A DNA stretch of 28,079 nucleotides from a virus, in IMG/VR virus record IMGVR_UViG_3300009163_000139, positions 1 through 28,079 of that record. The stretch is one strand, 5' to 3'. Positions 24,030-28,079 of this stretch are shown here, in pieces. The notes beneath the pieces were generated by a model that did no database searches, had not been told where the DNA came from, and was given only the letters and a program-made list of their open reading frames with translations. Within the stretch, counting starts at the first letter, position 1, and every line of letters starts with the position of its first letter. The translations under genes were made by a program, and so were the position numbers.

Positions 24030-25544
24030 TTAGTACCCACAAGTAATAGAACGACCTTCGCCATTCCAATTGTTATCTTTAATATAAGCCTCGTACTCTT
24101 CTTCTTCAAGCTCTTCTTCAGTTGGTGCTTCCCACATCCTATCGAGCATCAATCCCAAGTAAGCCCAAGCATCTACTTGATCATCGTGTTTATCTCTAGG
24201 AAACCTTAGAAGCTCATCTTCAAAGTTTTGATACCACTCAGCATCCTTATCGAACTTGCACGCCCCACTTCTCATACGCGCTTGAATGCTTCTAGCCCTA
24301 GTAAGTTTGTCACCGCTTGGTTTAAGTAAGACAATGTTAACGAACTCACCGCGCTTAAGCATTTCTACATTGAGTTGTGGGCCAATTGCTTTCTGAATAG
24401 TACCTTGCTCAAATCCAAAGAGTACGGGCTTATAAATCTTTTGGATCATTAAGATTGTATCGACAATCTCTAAAGCATCCATCCGTTCCTTTACAACGTG
24501 TATGCCGTACAGCCTACCCTCGTCATCCATACCACCAACAGTAAAAGCAGAGTAGTCTGCCCTTTGGGATTGGGATACAGCCAAGTCACAAGTCGCATAG
24601 TATATTAAATGCTTCTTCTTGTCTTCTACATTCATAGGTACAAAATCAGCTTTCTTAAAGAAGGTGTCAGTTATATCCAGGGGAATGTTTAACATCTCTT
24701 GTGAGTAAACGTCTGCTAAACCTTGCCTAACATAATCATCCTTTTGAAGTCTAAACTCTTCAGCAGTTTTCATCTCAGGCCACAAAAGAGTTTTAAAGTC
24801 ATCTGTGTGGGCGCGATATTTAATTGACTTCCAAGGAAGTTTGTTCAAAGAGTATTCTTTTAAATCTTCTTTAATAAGACTTTTAACTCCCCGATGGGAA
24901 CTTAACAAAGAGGATGGCATTAGATTTTCTAAAAGACTATCTAGATGCAAGATAGTCCCAACTATCCTAATCTTACCAGTAGAGGATATACAGGGGATAA
25001 GAGCACCATAGAACCAACGCTTGAACTTCATGCGTCTGTCCTTGTTCATAACAATCTCATCATTCTCCATGTCATCACCAATGACTAGATCAGGACGCAA
25101 GTTAGCCCACTTTAAACCCCGTAGCTTTTGTTCAGAGCCTTTAGCCTGAATACGAAAGGTATGTCCATCTTCCATCTCTACTATTAGATCATCCTCAGTG
25201 TCTTTTGGAAAAGAACTGACAGAGAACAATGATCGTAAATCATCGTTGTCTAACAATTCTTTCTTAATATCTCCTAAGAACTGTACAGCTTGTGTAACAG
25301 TATCTGAGACAATTAAGACATACCTAGATTCCCTAAACAGCACTGAGGCTAGGGTGTAGGCATGGGTAACAGCCGTACTCTTAGCATGATAACGAGGAGC
25401 AGCTATGGCTATTTGTTTGGCGTTACTAGTAACAAGTTCCCATATCTCTTTATGAAAGTCTGGAGTAGCAGCAGGTTTATCAAAGTTCTTCCTCAACACA
25501 GAGTTGACAAAGCCCTCCATAACATCTGCATTAAGCTTGCTCAT
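24030..25544 (-). CDS. terL: Terminase large subunit
   Basis: 504 residues, start ATG 25544, which overlaps the stop of the preceding small gene as ATGA. The ATPase half has a Walker A-type motif A49-P-R-Y-H-A-K-S-T57 (variant, with Ala where Gly is usual) and a Walker B LVIGDDME (153-160). The nuclease half starts with YYATCDLAVS (D320) and has GFEQGTIQKA (E379) and DKHDDQVDAW (D454, D455, D458), matching the RNase H-like acidic cluster. It cuts and pumps phage DNA into the procapsid through the portal encoded next. All catalytic elements look intact. Confidence 0.93.
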   Translation of the reverse strand: MSKLNADVMEGFVNSVLRKNFDKPAATPDFHKEIWELVTSNAKQIAIAAPRYHAKSTAVTHAYTLASVLFRESRYVLIVSDTVTQAVQFLGDIKKELLDNDDLRSLFSVSSFPKDTEDDLIVEMEDGHTFRIQAKGSEQKLRGLKWANLRPDLVIGDDMENDEIVMNKDRRMKFKRWFYGALIPCISSTGKIRIVGTILHLDSLLENLMPSSLLSSHRGVKSLIKEDLKEYSLNKLPWKSIKYRAHTDDFKTLLWPEMKTAEEFRLQKDDYVRQGLADVYSQEMLNIPLDITDTFFKKADFVPMNVEDKKKHLIYYATCDLAVSQSQRADYSAFTVGGMDDEGRLYGIHVVKERMDALEIVDTILMIQKIYKPVLFGFEQGTIQKAIGPQLNVEMLKRGEFVNIVLLKPSGDKLTRARSIQARMRSGACKFDKDAEWYQNFEDELLRFPRDKHDDQVDAWAYLGLMLDRMWEAPTEEELEEEEYEAYIKDNNWNGEGRSITCGY

Positions 25545-25681
25545 ATATTAGAAGGAACCAGTTTGAAAGAAGAAGCGTTTTTGTTTGAAAGAGTATCTAA
25601 AATATAAACGAAAACTAAATAGTCTAAATACAAACCCAAAGGAAGAGTTCCTATCATTAATAGGGTAGAAATTAAATCCAT
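25541..25681 (-). CDS. 46-residue membrane peptide between terminase subunits
   Basis: An ATG at 25681 with AAGGATAATTAAAA upstream opens a frame of 46 codons that ends in a TGA overlapping the large terminase start (ATGA). The product MDLISTLLMIGTLPLGLYLD then YLVFVYILDTLSNKNASS is hydrophobic over residues 2-29, enough for one transmembrane helix or a hairpin, with a polar C-terminus. The overlap suggests translational coupling to terminase. Small membrane peptides at this position could be holin-like, but nothing proves it. The ribosome site, frame and coupling make a real gene likely. Confidence 0.65.
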   Translation of the reverse strand: MDLISTLLMIGTLPLGLYLDYLVFVYILDTLSNKNASSFKLVPSNI

Positions 25682-25718
25682 TTTTAATTATCCTTCCACT
25701 AGGTCTAATGTAGAACAT

Positions 25719-26258
25719 CTATCTAATCTCAACAGTTTGTACATCAATAGTCTTAGCTTTGTCTAAGATAGTAATCTTGTGAGAACTAGCAAACTTAGCA
25801 AACTCTTCTGACAACCTAAGTAACCTATCATCAATTGTTCGTTCTACTTCTTCTTTAATTGGCTTCTCATCTAGCTTCTGTTGTTTAGCCAGTAGTTCTG
25901 TACTGATCTTTAAGGCTACATGAGCTTTGATAGGTACTTTAATAATCTCACCAGTCCTCTGATCAAACTGAGCATCACCAAAGTCAATGCGATCCTCTGT
26001 AGCTTTAAGAGCTTTGTTGATGATCCTCTTCATGTTGGAGTCCATCTGCTGAACATCTTCAGTTTTAAGTTGAAGAGCAAACTCCTTAAACCAATCAGCA
26101 GTTTTCCAAACCTTTAAAGTCTGGTGGGGTATACCAGTAACAATAGCTGTCTCAGCCATATTGCCAAGCATGAGATATGTACTCACAGCTTCCAGTTTTT
26201 GGTTCTGTGTCCATACAGACTTCTTATATCTGCGATCATGAGAGTCTTTTCTACGCAT
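25719..26258 (-). CDS. terS: Terminase small subunit (DNA-recognition) candidate
   Basis: I place the start at ATG 26258 (MRRKDSHDRRYKKSVWTQNQ, 179 residues), one base after the stop of the previous gene. The basic N-terminus is followed by a helix-turn-helix (about 22-56: KLEAVSTYLMLGNMAETAIV, TGIPHQTLKVWKTADWF), a typical DNA-binding element of small terminases. The middle is helical (about 57-130, IINKALKATEDRIDFGDAQF) and the C-terminus contains an acidic coiled stretch (EEVERTIDDRLLRLSEEFAK) plus a short beta tail. The position just before the large terminase supports the assignment. It would bind the packaging site on phage DNA. Confidence 0.8.
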   Translation of the reverse strand: MRRKDSHDRRYKKSVWTQNQKLEAVSTYLMLGNMAETAIVTGIPHQTLKVWKTADWFKEFALQLKTEDVQQMDSNMKRIINKALKATEDRIDFGDAQFDQRTGEIIKVPIKAHVALKISTELLAKQQKLDEKPIKEEVERTIDDRLLRLSEEFAKFASSHKITILDKAKTIDVQTVEIR

Positions 26259-26259
26259 A

Positions 26260-26439
26260 TTACTTAGCCATTTTCTTAAGAGTTTGAGCAAGACGAGCAC
26301 GTTGACCCATCTTTCCAGGTTTTTTAGAAGCAGCTTCTAATTTGGCAGCAGGAATAGTCTCACCTTTCTTAACACCAAGAGATTTACGCAGAGCACCTGG
26401 CTTTTTAATAGCACTAGCTATCCAATTTTTAGTAGCCAC
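26260..26439 (-). CDS. 59-residue basic conserved phage protein, GTG start
   Basis: A GTG at 26439, six bases after GGAG, opens a frame to TAA at 26262-26260. The product (first residue Met by initiation) continues ATKNWIASAIKKPGALRKSL, then GVKKGETIPAAKLEAASKKP and GKMGQRARLAQTLKK. Lys plus Arg make up 16 of 59 residues. The 'NWI..AIKKPGALR..LGVK.GE.IP' pattern is one I recognise from small proteins of many aquatic phages; function unknown. It is one base from the small terminase start. It may be a DNA-condensing or packaging factor. Confidence 0.75.
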   Translation of the reverse strand: MATKNWIASAIKKPGALRKSLGVKKGETIPAAKLEAASKKPGKMGQRARLAQTLKKMAK

Positions 26440-26456
26440 AAGTTTCTCCAGTAGGG

Positions 26457-26690
26457 TTAACGATATCTTGAGGTCTTATCTGCAATTTTTTTAGGTTGAG
26501 CTACAAATTGCTTACCTTGTTTCTTACCTTCTCGCTTAGCTTTAGTTGTTGCAGCGTACTCAGCAGAACTTAAAGACTTGATAGCAGCCTCTGGTAGGTA
26601 ACGTTCACCTGTTTTAGACGATGGTTTCCCTGATTTGGTACGCCATTTCTGATCGCCCCAGTTTTTAAGGGATTGCTGGGGTGCTTTCAT
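26457..26690 (-). CDS. 77-residue basic conserved phage protein
   Basis: Start ATG 26690 overlaps the TGA of the preceding gene (ATGA), so it is probably translationally coupled. The sequence SLKNWGDQKWRTKSGKPSSK followed by GERYLPEAAIKSLSSAEYAA and QFVAQPKKIADKTSRYR is a recurring small protein of aquatic phages, with 20 Lys/Arg in 77 residues. No function is known to me. The RTKSGKPS and QFVxQPKK motifs are the most conserved-looking parts. By composition it may bind nucleic acid. Confidence 0.78.
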   Translation of the reverse strand: MKAPQQSLKNWGDQKWRTKSGKPSSKTGERYLPEAAIKSLSSAEYAATTKAKREGKKQGKQFVAQPKKIADKTSRYR

Positions 26691-26833
26691 TTCTTCTTCT
26701 TGGGTGGTGTGTGGGATAACACCTTGCTAGTAGGAGAATGCTTTGCACCTGTCATCAAAACAGTACCTGATTTGTGTGTATCGCCTTTATACACTTTGCC
26801 ATCAGGCAAGTAATGGGTTTTATTCTTACTCAT
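26687..26833 (-). CDS. 48-residue basic protein
   Basis: Start ATG 26833 overlaps the stop of the upstream gene as ATGA, with GGAGGT eight bases before it inside the upstream gene's Gly-Gly codons. The product MSKNKTHYLPDGKVYKGDTH then KSGTVLMTGAKHSPTSKVLS ends in HTPPKKKK, stopping at TGA 26689-26687. The 'YLPDGKVYKG..HK..G.LMTG..H...SK.L' pattern suggests a compact beta hairpin domain seen in other small phage proteins. Function unknown. Both overlaps and the strong ribosome site support it as a gene even though it is short. Confidence 0.75.
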   Translation of the reverse strand: MSKNKTHYLPDGKVYKGDTHKSGTVLMTGAKHSPTSKVLSHTPPKKKK

Positions 26834-27018
26834 GATTTATAACCTCCACCTGATGCCTTGTATTTTTTAGCTACAAGCTGTGCTTTACGAGCAGACCACT
26901 GTCCAGCAGAAGTACCTTGTGTAGCTGAAGCTTTTACTTGAGCAACTATCCTTTTACGAAGAGTTGGTTTGGTGTAATTACCAGCAGCGTTTACTGTAGA
27001 TTTAGCTTTAGTAGCCAT
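26830..27018 (-). CDS. 62-residue basic conserved phage protein
   Basis: Start ATG 27018, one base after the TGA of the upstream gene. The sequence AAGNYTKPTLRKRIVAQVKA then GTSAGQWSARKAQLVAKKYK ends GGGYKS. The 'GNYTKPTLRKR' and 'GQWSARKAQ..AKKYK..GGGY' motifs recur in small phage and bacterial proteins of unknown function. It is basic (13 Lys/Arg) and mostly helical with Gly-rich ends. The last codons also form the ribosome site of the next gene. Confidence 0.8.
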   Translation of the reverse strand: MATKAKSTVNAAGNYTKPTLRKRIVAQVKASATQGTSAGQWSARKAQLVAKKYKASGGGYKS

Positions 27019-27019
27019 A

Positions 27020-27274
27020 TCAACACTTCCACTTCTTTAAAGACTTATTAATCCGAGAATCTGGATCTTTAGCTTTAGCTGTACCTGTAAGCTTCTTCTT
27101 CATTCCTGTCATACGAGCACAGAAAGAATCTTTTCTAGAACCACCTTCAGGTTGCGGAGCTTTAAGACCAGGTTTACCTGGATTAGCTGCGTTATACGAA
27201 GCCCTTCCTTTGGCGTTTAAGCCACCAGAAGGACTCTTACCCTCTTTGCGTTGCCAAGCAGGGGATTTAGCCAT
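27020..27274 (-). CDS. 84-residue basic conserved phage protein (DUF6321-like by recall)
   Basis: Start ATG 27274. The sequence SPAWQRKEGKSPSGGLNAKG (4-23) and RKDSFCARMTGMKKKLTGTA (47-66) followed by DPDSRINKSLKKWKC is a small family I recall as DUF6321, frequent in aquatic phages; the number is from memory. It has 21 Lys/Arg in 84 residues and two Cys, one in FCARM and one at the C-terminal end. The fixed WQRKEGK, GLNAKGR, SFCARM and SLKKWKC blocks suggest a real fold rather than a disordered basic tail. Function unknown; DNA or virion binding is plausible. Confidence 0.82.
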   Translation of the reverse strand: MAKSPAWQRKEGKSPSGGLNAKGRASYNAANPGKPGLKAPQPEGGSRKDSFCARMTGMKKKLTGTAKAKDPDSRINKSLKKWKC

Positions 27275-27286
27275 AAGTTGATCTGC

Positions 27287-27433
27287 TTATTTGTAACCAG
27301 ACATAGGCTTCTTTTTAGCCTTAGACATCTTGTCTTTAATCATTTTTGCCATGTCTTTTTTATCTTGAATTTTGTCAGCCGCTTTAGTCATCATTGCACC
27401 TTTAGCTGGCATTGGTTTCTTCTTCATCATCAT
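27287..27433 (-). CDS. 48-residue Met/Lys-rich protein, first gene of the late operon
   Basis: I choose ATG 27433 (MMMKKKPMPAKGAMMTKAAD then KIQDKKDMAKMIKDKMSKAK), because AAGGA lies seven bases upstream. An in-frame TTG 22 codons earlier follows AAGGAGAT but the spacing is too short. Of 48 residues 16 are Lys and 10 Met. It is predicted helical with a basic face, ending KKPMSGYK. The composition resembles small nucleoid- or polyamine-like proteins, but no family is recognised. It opens the operon after the long regulatory region. Confidence 0.72.
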   Translation of the reverse strand: MMMKKKPMPAKGAMMTKAADKIQDKKDMAKMIKDKMSKAKKKPMSGYK

Positions 27434-27550
27434 GATTTTGTCCTTAAGGAAAAATAAATATTGAGGGTGTAAGTACTCGCTGCACTGGTGAGGGTACAAA
27501 TCTCCTTACCGCTACCAAGCTGACCAGCATCCGCTTTTCTTACGCAGCAG

Positions 27551-27578
27551 ACTATAGCACCTTTGTACAACAAAGCAA
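27551..27578 (-). promoter_or_regulatory. Candidate leftward promoter of the late operon
   Basis: Read leftward: -35 candidate TTGCTT (27578-27573), 16-base spacer, extended -10 TGCTATAGT (27559-27551) with a TATAGT core, 5 of 6 matches to TATAAT. The -35 is weak but the extended -10 can compensate. Transcription would start near 27544, giving a leader of about 110 bases before the first basic-protein gene. Confidence 0.5.
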
Positions 27579-27642
27579 CTGTCACCTTTGTGACTCAAAG
27601 AAAAATAATTTTCTTAAAGCTGAGAGGAGAAAGACAGAGAAC

Positions 27643-27662
27643 TACTGTATGTCTATACAGTA
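27643..27662. promoter_or_regulatory. LexA-type operator candidate 1
   Basis: TACTGTATGTCTATACAGTA is a palindrome with 8-base arms and centre GTCT. It fits CTGT-N8-ACAG and matches the E. coli SOS consensus TACTGTATATATATACAGTA at all outer positions. It lies about 65 bases upstream (relative to leftward transcription) of the candidate late promoter. Confidence 0.6.
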
Positions 27663-27738
27663 TTGTGTTCTTTCTGAACTGTGTGTTACCCTATATATAT
27701 AACATATAGTTCTTCTATAAAGTAGTGTAGTTATAGCT

Positions 27739-27761
27739 CTCTCTCTCTTTATGAGAGAGAG
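27739..27761. repeat. Perfect CT/GA hairpin
   Basis: CTCTCTCTC (27739-27747) and GAGAGAGAG (27753-27761) form a 9-base stem with loop TTTAT. No T tract follows on either strand, so it is not a typical terminator; it may be an RNA or DNA structure in the control region. Confidence 0.6.
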
Positions 27762-27969
27762 TAGTAGTTATATAGCTATAGATGTTACTAAGAACAACAT
27801 AGACATCAAACAGTAGCTAACACATTACAGCTATCCCCCCCTTGTTTATAAATATATAGCAATCGTTACATTGCTTAAGATGTAATTTATAAAAATAAAA
27901 ATATTGCCCCCCTACCTACCTACTACTACAGCTACAACCCTGGTAAACAAGCTATAACTACACCTCTAA

Positions 27970-27989
27970 TACTGTGTATATGTACAGCT
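27970..27989. promoter_or_regulatory. LexA-type operator candidate 2
   Basis: TACTGTGTATATGTACAGCT contains CTGT-N8-ACAG (27972-27987) with AT-rich centre, the second such site within 330 bases. It lies just downstream of the expected start point of the leftward promoter candidate at 28001-28024, a classical position for repression. Confidence 0.55.
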
Positions 27990-27994
27990 AAATA

Positions 27995-28016
27995 CTTATC
28001 CACAGCTTATCCACAG
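27995..28016. repeat. Tandem DnaA-box 11-mers
   Basis: CTTATCCACAG occurs twice head to tail (27995-28005 and 28006-28016). Each contains TTATCCACA, the high-affinity DnaA box. The 11-base pitch puts both on the same helix face. A further CTTATCC begins at 28073 and is cut by the window edge. Confidence 0.75.
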
Positions 28017-28024
28017 GGTGTCAA
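28001..28024 (-). promoter_or_regulatory. Candidate leftward promoter overlapping the DnaA boxes
   Basis: Read leftward: perfect -35 TTGACA (28024-28019), 18-base spacer, -10 candidate GATAAG (28000-27995 region edge) with 4 of 6 matches to TATAAT. The spacer and -10 contain both DnaA-type 11-mers, so DnaA binding would block it, and the second LexA-type site lies immediately downstream. The weak -10 makes this uncertain. Confidence 0.35.
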
Positions 28025-28079
28025 TGTATGTAATTGATACTGTGTTTATAACCACCCTTTACACATCAATAACTTATCC

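Larger units (their letters stand above)
27434..28079. other. Non-coding regulatory region, candidate origin/control hub
   Basis: 646 bases without a supportable gene. The part from 27434 to about 27640 is the likely leader and promoter zone of the late operon. The part from about 27640 to 28079 is AT-rich with two CTGT-N8-ACAG palindromes, tandem DnaA-type 11-mers, a CT/GA hairpin, the palindrome TATAGCTATA (27771-27780), two C runs (seven C ending about 27841; six C at about 27906-27911) and nested inverted repeats TTTATAA/TTATAAA and TTACAT/ATGTAA between 27845 and 27893. Such density of signals fits a replication origin or an early/late control region. Confidence 0.7.

Noticed and set aside
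27487-27510. Hairpin GGTGAGG/CCTTACC in the late leader
   Set aside because: On the transcribed (leftward) RNA one pair becomes an A-C mismatch, so the structure is weak.
27480-27545. Stretch resembling part of a tRNA D arm (AGCTTGGTAGC on the minus strand)
   Set aside because: No acceptor stem, anticodon arm or T arm could be fitted around it.
27650-27847. Short plus-strand frames of 17-21 codons in the control region
   Set aside because: They lack properly spaced ribosome sites and are interrupted by regulatory palindromes.
28025-28079. Possible plus-strand gene start (MYVIDTVFITTLYT...) open to the window edge
   Set aside because: Only 18 codons are visible; AGGG lies before the ATG but the stretch also holds regulatory repeats, so I cannot support a gene without sequence to the right.
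27434-28079. CRISPR array or phage attachment site in the repeat-rich right end
   Set aside because: Repeats are only 11 bases with no spacers, and no integrase or tRNA end is visible.

Overview
The window is the late (virion) gene block of a tailed, podovirus-type bacteriophage. Every gene I can support is on the minus strand and they are tightly packed (1-4 bp overlaps or short gaps, mostly AGGAG-type ribosome sites), so transcription runs from the right end to the left end. The order (small terminase, large terminase, portal, scaffold, capsid, adaptor, nozzle, ejection proteins) and the nozzle and adaptor signatures point to a P22-like short-tail machine. The low-GC coding, the small conserved basic proteins and several structural families are of the kind I associate with uncultured freshwater phages. 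A proteobacterial host is an inference from the LexA-type and DnaA-type sites at the right edge. No replication, lysis-enzyme or integrase gene is visible; these would lie outside the window.

Right end, 27434-28079: non-coding regulatory region. It holds a tandem pair of perfect DnaA-box 11-mers, two CTGT-N8-ACAG palindromes that look like LexA/SOS operators, candidate leftward promoters, an AT-rich segment and perfect hairpins. From 27433 down to 26260 come six very small Lys/Arg-rich proteins. Then follow the small terminase, a previously easy-to-miss 46-residue membrane peptide whose gene overlaps the large terminase start, the large terminase, the portal, a small hypothetical, a GroES-like co-chaperonin, the scaffold, another hypothetical, a capsid-accessory protein and the major capsid protein.

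A strong hairpin terminator follows the capsid gene (18281-18299). Next is a short unit with a 27-residue Lys-rich peptide and a beta-helix protein, closed by a second terminator (17060-17093). From 17025 to 11152 lie accessory structural proteins, two pectate-lyase-fold tailspikes, a third adhesin-like protein, a membrane/coiled-coil protein and a stand-alone tail-fibre anchor stub. Part of this stretch (about 11.7-16.5 kb) has clearly different base usage, consistent with exchange of host-recognition genes. From 11146 to 1 come a zinc-ribbon-like protein, the adaptor, the nozzle (with an inserted beta domain), a fused cupin-SET-domain protein, three internal/ejection proteins (the largest containing an HEXXH zincin motif), a fibre-like protein, a membrane protein and the start of one more gene cut by the window edge.

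Most noteworthy: the cupin-SET fusion sitting inside the virion operon together with a set of lysine-rich micro-proteins, the putative SOS plus DnaA control region, and the metallopeptidase-like site inside the largest ejection protein.
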